Below, one piece after another: positions 26,386 to 36,344 of a stretch of 64,000 nt of DNA (positions are counted from its first letter, which is position 1; every line of letters starts with the position of its first letter). Location of the stretch: positions 186,001-250,000 of the forward strand of contig CAWFZT010000011.1 in the NCBI GenBank assembly GCA_963820415.1, written 5' to 3'. The position numbers and the translations under genes are program-made. Source of the DNA: CAWFZT01 sp963820415. GTDB lineage: Bacteria; Chloroflexota; Anaerolineae; Anaerolineales; Anaerolineaceae. The notes under the pieces were generated by a model. That model saw only the letters and a program-made list of their open reading frames with translations. It was not told where the DNA came from and made no database searches.

Positions 26386-26937
26386 TCACTCCCCGAATAT
26401 CATATCCCTCTCTTCCCGTACTTCTGATCCACCCCACTCAACCGGATAAAACCCCTGCCTCACGAACCGGTGGAAACTTGACCATGGCCATTCGGAAACA
26501 CGTTCTACAAGACCATGTTTCACCGGGTTGAAAAAAATATATTCTATGTGTCGGGCAAAGTCCTCTTGATTCCGGATGGTATGTTCCCAAAAACGTCGTT
26601 GCCAAATAGTCGCTTCCCCCTGTTTCTGATGGGATTTGTTACGAAATTTCCCTAGCCCGACCTGGTACAAATAATCGCGGGTGAACAGCCTTTTGATTTC
26701 CTTCCAGCGGACAGGAAAATTGGAATCTCCTTCAGGTAATGTCCAGATGCAATGGATATGTTCTGGCAGCAGGCAGACCGCATTGGTCTTGAAAGGGAAC
26801 CTTTCCTGAACAGTTATCCAGGCAGAACTGAGTATTTCCCTGGCGACAGGGGTTGTGAGGATTGGCCGGCGGTTGTATGTAACAACGGTGAAGAAAAAAG
26901 AGCCTCCCTCTAAAATAGATCGCCGGTATTCAGGCAT
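26386..26937 (-). CDS. REP-associated tyrosine transposase (RAYT, TnpA-REP, Y1/HUH)
   Basis: 183 residues, normal for the family. It cuts single-stranded DNA at REP palindromes with a Y1 HUH nuclease fold. The opening RRSILEGGSFFFTVVTYNRR is typical. The HUH pair is HIH in LLPEHIHCIWTLPEGD, and the catalytic tyrosine is in FARHIEYIFFNPVKHG. Unlike insertion sequences, the gene is not bounded by transposon ends but by REP hairpins of one kind on both sides (26285-26338 and 26992-27166), each built as GTAG plus GGTGGGT-loop-ACCCACC. Identical REP pairs lie 24 kb away at 51211 and 51345. No clear ribosome binding site. Confidence 0.92.
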   Translation of the reverse strand: MPEYRRSILEGGSFFFTVVTYNRRPILTTPVAREILSSAWITVQERFPFKTNAVCLLPEHIHCIWTLPEGDSNFPVRWKEIKRLFTRDYLYQVGLGKFRNKSHQKQGEATIWQRRFWEHTIRNQEDFARHIEYIFFNPVKHGLVERVSEWPWSSFHRFVRQGFYPVEWGGSEVREERDMIFGE

Positions 26938-26991
26938 ATGTATATTTTACAGCAAATGTTGAGGAGCATAGGTCGGGAAAACTACTGATCT

Positions 26992-27166
26992 GGTGGGTTA
27001 GGAAACCCACCCTGTCCGTGGGGTTGAGATAATCTGGTTCGGTGGGTTGGGAAACCCACCCTACTAACTGCCGGCCATGGCATGGAGATAATCTGGCTGG
27101 TGGGTTGGGAAACCCACCCTGGCCGTGGGGAGGATAATCCAGGTAGGGTGGGTTTCTGAACCCACC
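26992..27166. repeat. Array of four REP hairpins upstream of the RAYT gene
   Basis: Hairpins GGTGGGTTRGGAAACCCACC at 26992-27011, 27041-27060 and 27099-27118 are in one orientation. A fourth, GTAG plus GGTGGGTTTCTGAACCCACC (27143-27166), is in the other. Three are preceded by GATAATCTGG or a close variant, so the unit that was copied is longer than the hairpin, about 50-60 bases. The array fills the gap between the transposase start and the end of the exoprotein gene. Not a CRISPR: the units are palindromic and there are no unique spacers of constant length. Confidence 0.85.
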
Positions 27167-27187
27167 AAGCTGAACCGCAGAACTTCT

Positions 27188-30100
27188 TTACTGCGCCGTA
27201 AACGTCCTCGCTGCGGACCAGTCGCTGGAATACGTGCCCTTAGCCTGCACACGCCAGTAGTACACCTTGCCCTTCGTCAGGCTGCTGGTAATGGTGTAGG
27301 AAGCGGCAGTGACGGTCTTGTTGACCACCGTCGAGCTGAAGCTGGCGCTGGTCGACACCTGCACCGTGTAGCCGGTAGCCCCACCCACGCTTCCCCATTG
27401 CAGGGTGACGGGGGCGGCCGCCGTCCCGGCGTTGCCCGGGCTGATCAGGGCGGTCGCCGGCAGTTTGGTATGGAAATGGCGCGATGACGACCACAGGCTG
27501 TACTGCCCGGCGGCGTTGTAAGCGCGCACGCGCCAGAAAAAGGTCGCATTCGAGGCCAGCGGGTCAAGCGGGGTGAAGTTGGAAGTCTCCTTGGGGACGT
27601 ACTTGAAGTACACCAGACTCGTGTCAGAGAAAGAGCTGGAGGTAGCGACCTGGATCTGGTACTTGGCCGTATTGGCCACGTCGTTCCAATCCAGGGTGGG
27701 CGTGTAAACCGAGAGCGAGGCGCTGTCGGCGGGCGCCAGAAGCGATGGCACCGCCGGTGGGTCGGCGCTGGTGAAGCTGAAGACTACCGACCAGGCGCTG
27801 GGATTTTTCCCGCTGGCGGACACGCGCCAGTACAGCAGTTGGTTACGCGGCAGATCGCTGCCGGGGGTATAGCCGGAGCCGGTGGGAGAAGTATTGACCA
27901 CCAGCTTGGTGAAAACCGGGCTGGCCGAGACCTGCAGCACGTAGCCGGTGGCCCCATTCACTTCTGCCCAATCAAAGGCCGGGCGGGTGGTCAGCGCCTG
28001 GCCGGGGTTGGCCGGGAGGAGCAGGTCAGGCGGCGTCATGGCGGTGCGGAAGGTGCGGTAGGCCGTCCACAGGCTGTACTGCGCGGCGGCGTCGAAGGTA
28101 CACACGCGCCAGTAGTAGGTGGCGTTAGCTGGCAAAGCCCCCGGGATGGGGAAATCTGAAGAATCGCGGTTCGGGTCGTCGTACAGAAGGCTGGCAGTCG
28201 AAAAACTGCTGGAGGTGGCCACCTGCACCCGGTAGTGGTCGGCGCCGGTCACGTCGTTCCAGTCCAGGGTGGGAGCATAATTGGTCAGCAGGGCATTGCT
28301 AGCGGGCGACAACAGCGAAGGGATGGGCGGCGGGTTGGCGCTGGTGAAGCTGAACACCGGCGACCAGGCGCTCTGGTTGCTGCCATTGGCGCGGACGCGC
28401 CAGTAGTAAAGCCTGCTGCGCAGCAGGTTGGAGGTCATCGTGTAGGCAGAGGCGGTCACTGTAGTGTCAACCGTTTTCGAGCTGAAGCTGGGCAAGGTGG
28501 AAAGCTGGAAAGCGTAGCCAGCGTTACCCGTCACATCGCCCCAATCGAAGGCCGGGCGGGTAGTCAGGGCCGCCCCACCGTTAGCCGGGTAGAGCAGGGC
28601 TGGCGGATTCAAGGCGGTGCGGAAGTAGGAATAAGCGGCCCAGGCGCCAATCACCGCATGGACATTGATCGCCTGTATCCGCCAGTAATAAGTAGCATTG
28701 GGCGGCAATCGGCTGGTAAAAGGATAAGTGGAGGGAATTACTGTAGTATCCAGTACCAGGTTGGCCGGGGTGAAGGCGCTGTCGGTGGATACCTGCACCC
28801 GGTAGTGGTCTGCGTCGGTCGCGTCGCTCCAGTCCAGGGTGGGGGTGTAGACGTACAGCAGGGCATTTTTGGCAGGGGCAGACAGGCTGGGCGTTCCGGG
28901 CGGCTTGCCCTGCACGTTGAACGCACGCGTCACCCACGCCCCGATCGTACCGTACGTATTCAGGGTGCGCATGTGCCAGTAATACGTCCCATCGCTGGCG
29001 AAGGTGTAGCCGTAGCTGGTCAGGCTGTTGCCGGGGCTGGTATTCACCAGCCAAGGAGAAGTATCGGGGTTGGACGAAACGCTCAGGCGCAGGGTGTAGC
29101 CGTTCTGATTGGGAGCGTTGGGACTCTGCCAGGTAAAAGTCAACTGGCGGCTGTAAATGGTGCCATTCTCGGCGGGACTGAGCAGGGTAGGTGGGTTGGG
29201 CGGGGAGGGGATCTGGAAATGCCGCACCGACCAGGCCGCTCCGTTGGCAGGGTTGGCGGCCTGCACGCCCCAGTACAGGTCCATGTCGTCCCACTGCGCC
29301 GCAATTGTCCTGTTTTGCGAAGTATCGCTCACGCTCTTGTCGACGATGATATTCCCGCCGCTGTCCATGTCACTGGTGTCTTTAATCCGCAAGGTGTAGC
29401 CGCTGAAGCTGCAGCCGCTGACCGCCGACCATTTGAAGGTGAGTCCCTGGCTGGGCGAGATGTAGCTATCTGCCGGCGATGAAAGGGCCGGGGCCGGGCA
29501 GGTCGCCCCGCCAGTAGCATCGTTGAGGATCGGGTCTACATAAGCGTATTTCTTGACCCCATCCCGGATCAGCCACATATCGTTGTGGTCGTAATCGTAG
29601 TTGTAGGTGCCGGCGTGGATCACCCAGCCGGACAACGCCGTGCCGTTAATCGCCACCAGCGCCCCGTTGTACCTGAGCACAAAATGCACGTGCGGGCCGG
29701 TCGAGCTGCCGCCGTTACACAGCGCCTGGGTCTGGTTGTTGGCAATAACGCCGATACGATCGTTCTGCTGGATCGAGCCGGAATAATTCTGGATGTTGTC
29801 CAGGTGATAGTAGGCGGTCACCCAGCCATTGCTGTGGTCGATGTGGAAGTTACAGCTCGAAATCTTGATCGGCGTGCCGCCGGCGGATGCCACCACCCAC
29901 ATATTGCTGGTGTCAGTCCCCCAGGCCGGCCAGCCGTTGCTAAAATCGATGGCCGACATATCCGAGCTGACGCCGTCGTTGCTATGCACGCCGTTAAAAG
30001 TCCACGCCTGGCCGCGCGGGTAGGGGAACTGCAGCAGGTTAGCCGGGGCAGCCTGGGCGGCCAACTGGCCGGGATAAAGGATCTGGTTGGCCTGGCTGAG

Positions 30101-31063
30101 CGGGTCATCGTCCGGGAATAGACGCCGGTAGGTCTGGGCGAAACCCAACGGATTGGCGCTGTCCAGAGCGGCTGCCATCCCAGCCGTGTCCTTGAAGCTG
30201 GCCAACCCGGCCAGGACGGCGTAACTGCCGGCGTTGACCGCCCCGGGCACGTCGAAGGTCGAACCGTCGGCGAGGGTCAGGGCGGGCAGATTGCGCTGGC
30301 CAGCCGTCAGAGCCGTAAAGTTGTACAGGTGCAGGTAATAGGCGTTGAACATGCTTTTGGAAAGGGCGTCGAGCTGGGGCAGAAAGCCCGGCTCGGCCAG
30401 ACCGAAGGGATTCTCAAACTGCTGAGAGGCGGCGGAGCGGTTGGAGACCAGGCCGGTGGCCATTTCCATCAGGGTAAAGTACAGGCGCGGGTTGATGCTG
30501 TTGAATTCGGCCCGCCCGTAGAGCGCATCGGCGTAGGGGCTAAGCTGGGGGGCCGAGCGCGCCGTGAAATCGGCGATGGTGAAGCTGCCCACGTTGGGTC
30601 CGTAGACGAACTGCCCATCGGAGAGCAGGTTGTAATCGGCGGGCGTCAGGGACAGCCCGGCCGGATTTTGGGCAGGCGGGGCCGGCGGGGTGGGCGTGAC
30701 TGCTTCGGGGGTGGGCGTGACTGCTTCGGGAGTGGGTGCGACTGCTTCCGAAGTGGGCGTGACGGTTGCAGAATCGGCGGCAGTTGGCGTATCGGTGGGA
30801 GAGGCGGCGGGGGTCGCCGTATCCTCCGGCGCAGCCGTGAGGGTGTCGGCCGGGGTGGCAGTGCCGGTAGGAGCCTCGGCCGTGGGCGAGGGCGCCTCGT
30901 CCGCCGGGGGTGTGGCAGTAATGGCTGCCTCTGGCGTGGCCGTCTCTGGGGCCTGGGCGTGCACAGGGGTGACGCGGTTGGGAAGTAAATTGGAAAAGGC
31001 CAGGCTAAAAAGCAGGATGATGGTTAAAAAGTGCAGTTTTTTGGCGTAATGAGAAATGGGCAT
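27188..31063 (-). CDS. Large exoprotein: M23 peptidase domain with FN3-like repeats
   Basis: About 1291 residues from the ATG at 31063 (MPISHYAKKLHFLTIILLFS), chosen because it starts a proper signal peptide ending VHAQ; an upstream ATG at 31144 would bury it. A long Thr/Pro/Ala linker follows. The M23 (LytM-like) metallopeptidase region, near residues 340-520, has FNGVHSNDGVSSDMSAIDF and the zinc motif GPHVHF. From about residue 540 to the end there are seven units of 90-100 residues with PxLLSPAN-TLDW-YRVQVSTS-YYWRV patterns, typical of fibronectin type III domains. It is likely surface bound, acting on cell wall or binding polymers. The repeats also match each other in DNA, so unit number may vary between strains. 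Confidence 0.85.
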   Translation of the reverse strand: MPISHYAKKLHFLTIILLFSLAFSNLLPNRVTPVHAQAPETATPEAAITATPPADEAPSPTAEAPTGTATPADTLTAAPEDTATPAASPTDTPTAADSATVTPTSEAVAPTPEAVTPTPEAVTPTPPAPPAQNPAGLSLTPADYNLLSDGQFVYGPNVGSFTIADFTARSAPQLSPYADALYGRAEFNSINPRLYFTLMEMATGLVSNRSAASQQFENPFGLAEPGFLPQLDALSKSMFNAYYLHLYNFTALTAGQRNLPALTLADGSTFDVPGAVNAGSYAVLAGLASFKDTAGMAAALDSANPLGFAQTYRRLFPDDDPLSQANQILYPGQLAAQAAPANLLQFPYPRGQAWTFNGVHSNDGVSSDMSAIDFSNGWPAWGTDTSNMWVVASAGGTPIKISSCNFHIDHSNGWVTAYYHLDNIQNYSGSIQQNDRIGVIANNQTQALCNGGSSTGPHVHFVLRYNGALVAINGTALSGWVIHAGTYNYDYDHNDMWLIRDGVKKYAYVDPILNDATGGATCPAPALSSPADSYISPSQGLTFKWSAVSGCSFSGYTLRIKDTSDMDSGGNIIVDKSVSDTSQNRTIAAQWDDMDLYWGVQAANPANGAAWSVRHFQIPSPPNPPTLLSPAENGTIYSRQLTFTWQSPNAPNQNGYTLRLSVSSNPDTSPWLVNTSPGNSLTSYGYTFASDGTYYWHMRTLNTYGTIGAWVTRAFNVQGKPPGTPSLSAPAKNALLYVYTPTLDWSDATDADHYRVQVSTDSAFTPANLVLDTTVIPSTYPFTSRLPPNATYYWRIQAINVHAVIGAWAAYSYFRTALNPPALLYPANGGAALTTRPAFDWGDVTGNAGYAFQLSTLPSFSSKTVDTTVTASAYTMTSNLLRSRLYYWRVRANGSNQSAWSPVFSFTSANPPPIPSLLSPASNALLTNYAPTLDWNDVTGADHYRVQVATSSSFSTASLLYDDPNRDSSDFPIPGALPANATYYWRVCTFDAAAQYSLWTAYRTFRTAMTPPDLLLPANPGQALTTRPAFDWAEVNGATGYVLQVSASPVFTKLVVNTSPTGSGYTPGSDLPRNQLLYWRVSASGKNPSAWSVVFSFTSADPPAVPSLLAPADSASLSVYTPTLDWNDVANTAKYQIQVATSSSFSDTSLVYFKYVPKETSNFTPLDPLASNATFFWRVRAYNAAGQYSLWSSSRHFHTKLPATALISPGNAGTAAAPVTLQWGSVGGATGYTVQVSTSASFSSTVVNKTVTAASYTITSSLTKGKVYYWRVQAKGTYSSDWSAARTFTAQ

Positions 31064-31198
31064 GCTTACAGTGTAGCCCAAGGCGATAATGTGAAACTTT
31101 TCACTTTTGTTAGCAAGGGAGTATGGAAAGGCTCCTGCCCACATGCAGGCTTATCACTTTTGTAAGCAGGCGACAAGAAATCCCCGATGATCAAATAC

Positions 31199-31231
31199 AA
31201 ACCCTAAAGGTTTTTGAAACCTTTAGGGTTT
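31199..31231 (-). terminator. Terminator hairpin, same stem as at 3768
   Basis: AAACCCTAAAGGTTT (31199-31213), loop TTG, AAACCTTTAGGGTTT (31217-31231). Both arms are identical to those at 3768-3800. It lies past the 3' end of the DNRLRE exoprotein gene (minus strand) and ahead of the M23/FN3 gene. Confidence 0.75.
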
Positions 31232-31324
31232 ATACCTGGACGGGGTTAGGCGACCCAGGGTGTGGGACTATTTACTTTCTAATACTTACCGGGTTGTCCC
31301 TATAACCGAGACCCTGCACAACGC

Positions 31325-32803
31325 TTACGGAATGTAATACGTTACTACCAGCGTCGGCTTGAATGAAGCCGTGGGAGCGTCGCCGCTGTAGAACTTGATG
31401 GTATCGTACAAATCATTATCGATGTCATCCCCAGGAAAATGCAGCTCGAACTGCGTCGTGCCAGTCCTATTAATGTATTTGAACGCCGCCGGAAGGAGCG
31501 ACGCTGAATATACGCTGGTGGGGGTCGAAGGCTTAAGAATGGTGCCGGCTGGATCCAATTGGCTTGAGGCCTGAAAATCGGATGTAGCCAGCTTTATACT
31601 GCTGCCATAATAGGGCTTGCGCATATCTACTTTAAGGCCAGGGTATGTATCGAACGGGTCAGGGTTGGAAATACTGGAGATGGTTAAGCTGACCACCGCC
31701 GAAATAATCACGGCGTTGGAGGTGGAGGGCAGCGGGTCGGAGGCGGCATCGAAGGACAGGAACGAGCGGTATCTACGCCCGTTGGGCGTGTTGCCCACGA
31801 TCAGGGTCGAGCTGGTCGAATCGAGGGTCCCGCCCTTGTTGCTGCCATCGCGGGTTTCCAGCACCCAGCCGTCGTTAGCGGGATCAGAAACATACGTTCT
31901 GGATACAGCAAAAGTATTGAAGACGACCGACAGGTTCAGGCTGCCACCCGTGTCCAGGCCGCCGGATTGGACAACCTCAAGATAATATTTTGTCCCAGGT
32001 GTAACGGAGAACCCGAATTTCGCCGCTTTGGTGGCCGATACGGTATCATTGCAGCTTTGGTTAGTCAAGGGCGGCGTGACTATCCAGATGGCCAGCAGCG
32101 TGTCATAATCGCTGCCGGCGGTGTTGACATCCAGGGTGCCCGTGCTGTTGGGAGTGAAGCTCCACCACACACTCTTGGCACCCTTGGTACCTTGCGCTGG
32201 GCCACAAATAGCGGGCAACGTCGGGTCATCAATAATTGAAGTGGTCGCTGCTGTGGTATCTTCGGTAAACGTGTACGGCGTGGCGGTGATGGCGGTGGCG
32301 AAGTTAAAGTCGTCGTTTGTCACCGTAGTCGTATTGAACGAGGCGATCAGGGGATCACCAAACCCATAAATAATGTTGTAGGCCCACACATACCAGTTAT
32401 ATTTCACGCCCCAGGATAGTTTGTGGGCAGGAATGGTGTAGTTTGTGGCTGTCGGCCAGGCGGAAAGAACCATACTGCCGCCGTCCACCCAGACCTGGAT
32501 GTTGAAATATTTAATACAATAGCCTGAAGCGGCTTTCCAGGAGAGCTGCGGGACGGTGGTGATCTGCGTGCTGCCATCGGGGGGCGCAACCAAACTGGGG
32601 ACGCGCGGCTCACCCTTCGGCGTACACTGGGCGGAAAGATCGCCCGCGCCGCCCTGGCCAGGCGGGGCGATTTGAGGCGGAGGCGTCTGCGACTGGGCGC
32701 GGGCTGCCTGGGGAATCCCGCCAAAAACGATTGACAACACCATCAGCGCCAGCACCAACCCGTAAATCCATCGCCTGCCTTGCAAATTGAAGTAAGCCCG
32801 CAT
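31325..32803 (-). CDS. Secreted protein with FN3-like, PPC-like and DNRLRE-type (CBM96-like) domains
   Basis: 492 residues from the ATG at 32803, with GGGAGGAAAA directly upstream; the in-frame GTG at 32815 lies before that site. Signal peptide WIYGLVLALMVLSIVFGG, then AARAQ. Residues about 55-165 resemble a fibronectin-type domain (PSLVAPPDGSTQITTVPQLS). About 165-290 looks like a PPC-type bacterial pre-peptidase domain (NDDFNFATAITATPYTFTED ... SVWWSFTPNSTGTLDVNTAG). The C-terminal 190 residues match the DNRLRE pattern (RRYRSFLSFDAASDPLP ... FKPTLVVTYYIP), a carbohydrate-binding type fold. It has no catalytic domain. Probably extracellular binding or scaffold protein. Confidence 0.75.
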   Translation of the reverse strand: MRAYFNLQGRRWIYGLVLALMVLSIVFGGIPQAARAQSQTPPPQIAPPGQGGAGDLSAQCTPKGEPRVPSLVAPPDGSTQITTVPQLSWKAASGYCIKYFNIQVWVDGGSMVLSAWPTATNYTIPAHKLSWGVKYNWYVWAYNIIYGFGDPLIASFNTTTVTNDDFNFATAITATPYTFTEDTTAATTSIIDDPTLPAICGPAQGTKGAKSVWWSFTPNSTGTLDVNTAGSDYDTLLAIWIVTPPLTNQSCNDTVSATKAAKFGFSVTPGTKYYLEVVQSGGLDTGGSLNLSVVFNTFAVSRTYVSDPANDGWVLETRDGSNKGGTLDSTSSTLIVGNTPNGRRYRSFLSFDAASDPLPSTSNAVIISAVVSLTISSISNPDPFDTYPGLKVDMRKPYYGSSIKLATSDFQASSQLDPAGTILKPSTPTSVYSASLLPAAFKYINRTGTTQFELHFPGDDIDNDLYDTIKFYSGDAPTASFKPTLVVTYYIP

Positions 32804-32940
32804 TTTTCCTCCCACGAAAAGTTGCCGGATCTCCTGACAATATGGCTAATTCTGCCGCGTTAAAAGATCGGAAAAGAACCCCTTTAATTATAGTACAACC
32901 ACCTGCCAGCCGGAGCGGTTTATAAGAAAACTCTTACTTT

Positions 32941-34568
32941 TTACAGGCTGCGCCGCAGCGCCAGGGCGTAGCCGATCAGCGCTAGGCCGGCCAGCAGGAA
33001 GAACCCGGCCACCACGGGCATTGGCGGCATCGGCAGCCCGGCCACTGGCTGGTCAGTCGGTTTGGCGGCCAGCGCACCGCCGGGCGTGGAGGTGGCGGTA
33101 GCCGTCGGCGTGGACGTCGAGGTTGGCGTGGGGGTGGCAGTAGACGTGGCAGTGGCGGTATCCGTGGCCGTCATCGTCGGTGTAGGCGTGGGAGAAGCTG
33201 CCCCGCCGATAAATCCTCCGGCCAGTTCGGGCGTGGCCGACGCCTCGTTTTCGGCTTTTTTCTTTTGCGGGTGTTCGCTTACCGCCAGCTTCAGCGCCGC
33301 ATCAAGCCGAAGCAGCCCATAACCGAAAAATTCGTCCCAGCCGCCCGGCCCCAAATCCTTGGCTGTGGTTTCCAACTGGCGGATCACGTCGCTCGAGTAA
33401 CGGTTGCCGGGTATACCGAGCAAGATGGCGGCCGCGCCCGAAACGAATGGGGCCGAGAAAGAGGTGCCGCTTCCGGGGACCAGCGGATTGGGGTCGGCCA
33501 GCCATCCCACGGAGATGATGTCCACCCCCGGGGCGGCCAGGGCGACTTCAGGCCCCTGGCTGGAGAAAAAGGCGAACTGGTCGGTCTGATCGGTGGCGGA
33601 TATCGCCAGGGCCCCCGGGCAGGCCCCCGGGTAGTAGACGCCGGCGCCGTAACCGTTGCCGGCGGCGGCCACCACCACCACCCCCAGGTTGGCGGCGTAA
33701 GACACCGCATCACACAGAGTGTGCGTATATTCGGGTGGGATTGCACCGCCCAGGCTGAGATTGATCACCCGGGCACCGCTGTTGGCAGCAAAGTAGATCC
33801 CGGCGGCTACATCGTCAGACCAGCCGGAGCCAGTAGAGTCGAGCACTTTGACCGGCAGGATGCGCGCCCCCCACGAGATTCCGGCAATGCCCTCGTGGTT
33901 GTTGGTCACCGCCGCGGCGACCCCCGCCACCTGGGTGCCGTGGCCGTAGTCATCCTGCGGGGTATCAGCCCCGACGACAAAACTGCGAAACCCACAACGA
34001 GCTTGGGCGCCAGGTCGGGCTGTGAAAAATCCACACCTAAATCGAGGATGGCAATGGTCACGCCCGTGGAGCCTTTGGAAATCTCCCAGGCCGCCGGGGC
34101 GCGAATGTGGCGAGGCCCGTACTGGCTGGGCCATTCCGGGTCGTTGGGGATGACGTCCTGGGCATACAGGTAATAATTCGGCTCGGCGTAGACCACCCCG
34201 GGTTGTTTTTGCAAGTCAGCGATAGTTTTCTCTACCGTGCCTGCCGGCACCTTGAGCACCAGCAGGCTGCCGTCGCTCACCGCCAGTCCGCTGTCGGTCG
34301 CCTTGCCGAGCTTGCCCAGGTTCTTGCGCAGGGCGCTGGGGGCAGAACCGCTCACTTTGACGAGCACCTGATTTGGGACGTATCCCCCAGGGGGGCCGTC
34401 CGCGGCTGGGACGTGGGCCGGCTGCGCCCTGGCGGCACGAGGCGCGCCGGATAAAGCGCCCACCACAAAGATACACAGTGCACAAAGAAAAATTTTATAG
34501 GCTCCCTTTGCGCTCTTTACATCCTTCAAATTCTTTGCGCCTCTGCGGTTAAAAGGTTTTTGGAACAT
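32941..34568 (-). CDS. Subtilisin-like serine protease (S8), membrane anchored, one frameshift
   Basis: Two frames give about 542 residues. Signal peptide FLCALCIFVVGALSG, then an inhibitor-like propeptide (VPNQVLVKVSG ... VVYAEPNYYLYAQD). The catalytic triad is Asp in AILDLGVDFSQPDL, His in DDYGHGTQVAGVAAA and Ser in GTSFSAPFVSGAAAILL. A Thr/Pro linker and a final helix VVAGFFLLAGLALIGYALAL with basic tail anchor it to the outer membrane face. The frame changes at about 33985-33990. Adding one T to GGGTTTCGC makes GGTTTTCGC and restores the frame, so a homopolymer error is likely. The triad is otherwise complete, so I expect an active protease. Confidence 0.87.
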
Positions 34569-34606
34569 CGGCTCCTGTTCCCTGCATCCATTAATTATAC
34601 ATAAGA

Positions 34607-36134
34607 TCAGGGATTGCGGGCGAAGATCAGCATACCGCGGCTGCCGTAGATATCCGTCGGCAGGGTGCGCAGCAGGGTGTACTGCCGGCTGAAACGCGGG
34701 TCCTGCAGCAGGGTCAACCGGCCATATACTTCCAGGATCACCACGTAATCCGGCCGTTCGTCCAGGATCAGGTCGGTTGGGATGGCATAATTGATTACGT
34801 AGTACTGCTTATCCAGGGGATAATAGCGCAGCGATTCGGGCGAGTTCAACCCAACCGTGTCGAGGATGCGCGCCGGGGTGTAGAAACCCAGCACGCCCAC
34901 GTCGCCCGCTGCCAGCCGGCTGGAAGAGGTCAGGCGCGGCGCCAGGTAATCGGCGGCCTGGCGGTAGAGCAGCTCCAGCTTGAACCAGGCCATGGCCGGG
35001 GCCGGGCGGTCAGGGCCGTGGTCGGGATGCATAGTCCAGGCGTTCAGGCTGGAAGCCAGCGGCAGCGCCACCAGCAAAACGAGCGGGGCATAACGTCGCC
35101 AGGCAGCCAGCGGCAGCCTGGCGCGCAAACTGAACAGCCATCGCAGCACCTGTTCTGCCCCCAGCAGGATCACCAGGAAGTAAGCCGGCAGCGGCGGGGT
35201 CAGGTACCAGCGGAAGAGCAGCGGGTTGGGCAGGGCGAATACCACGAAATACAGCCAGGGATAGACCAGCCAGGCCAGCAGGCGCGGCTGGCTGCGCCAG
35301 GCGCGCCGCGCCCCCACCAGATAGAGGAACGGGTAGAGGATCAGCCCGAGGCCGATCCCGGCCACACCGATGGCGTCGTATTCCATGAAGGGTGTGGCGT
35401 AATGCTGGATCAGGCGGATCAGGGCGGAGTTGGCGTCAAGGCGGTACACCGCCAGCTTGGCCGTCACCGAGTGCGGGATGGGGCTGCCGAAATAAGCCGT
35501 GGCAAAGGCGCCCCAGGCCAAGCAGGGCAGCAAAAAGGCCAACGTCTCGCCCCATTCCAGCTTTTCACCGCCCCCCCTGTGAGAGGCGCGCCACAGCCGG
35601 TCGAGCGCCAGCGGGCCGACCAGCAGGATAGCATCCGGGCGGGTGAGCAGCGCCAGGGCTGCGCACAGGGTAGTGAGGGTACGTTTCTTCCATAAATAAG
35701 CCGCCGCTATGGCAGTCAGCAAGGACACATACAGGCTGGTCTCCAGGCCGCCGATGGCGAAGGTCACGCTGTAGGGAGCGATGCACCACACCAGGGCTGC
35801 CGCCAGGCCGGCCCATTCCGCCCCCAGGCGCCGCCCGATCAGCCACAGCAGCAGACAGGTGGCGGCGTCCGCCAGGGCATTGACCGCCAGCGCCATGGCC
35901 GGGAAAGGCGCCGCCGCCGCCGGCAGGCAAGGACAGCCCGGCCATCAAGAGGGTGTACAGCGGGGTGGTGGTGCCCTGCACACGCTCGCCAAGGTTGAAA
36001 ACGAAGCCGGCCCCGCTTAGCAGGTTGCGGGCATAACGATAGGTGATGTAGGAATCATCGATGGGCCGCGGACCGGGGATGAAGCGCGCCGCCAGGGCCA
36101 ACGCCACCAGCAGGTAAGGGATAATTTTACGCAT
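34607..36134 (-). CDS. GT-C type membrane glycosyltransferase (ArnT/GT39-like), one frameshift
   Basis: About 508 residues in two frames, with 9-11 hydrophobic segments. The start MRKIIPYLLVALALAARF leads into PRPIDDSYITYRYARNLLSG. The Asp pair DD is the metal/catalytic motif of GT-C enzymes that use polyprenyl-phosphate sugars. GERVQGTTTPLYTLLMAG is typical of the family. The second frame begins AMALAVNALADAATCLLLWL. The change is near 35904, where shortening GCCTTTCCC by one T restores the frame. It probably glycosylates exoproteins or surface polymers outside the cell, fitting the neighbouring secreted genes. Confidence 0.8.
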
Positions 36135-36303
36135 GGGGTGTAGGAATATTGTACAACATAAACCCCAAGGAAGAGGATTTACCGCAAAGGCGCAAAGAAC
36201 GCAAAGAAATGATTTTGAGGAAAAGAAGATGGCAGGCGCGTGTTTTTCCATAGAGAAATCGGGCTTTTTCGAAAAAAACCGATTTCTGCGCGCTCCATCC
36301 CCC

Positions 36304-36333
36304 TTGACAATCCCCCTTTCCTGGCAGTATACT
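36304..36333 (+). promoter_or_regulatory. Promoter of the tetR-export operon
   Basis: TTGACA (36304-36309) and TATACT (36328-36333) with an 18-base spacer, 70 bases ahead of the TetR start. The operator at 36345-36365 lies directly after the expected transcription start. Confidence 0.75.
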
Positions 36334-36344
36334 CTTATGGATAA

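Noticed and set aside
26992..27166. Repeats with regular spacing that could be taken for a CRISPR array
   Set aside because: Units are palindromes with a GTAG foot in both orientations, intervals vary (49, 58 bases and less) and share sequence; no cas genes; a RAYT gene is adjacent.
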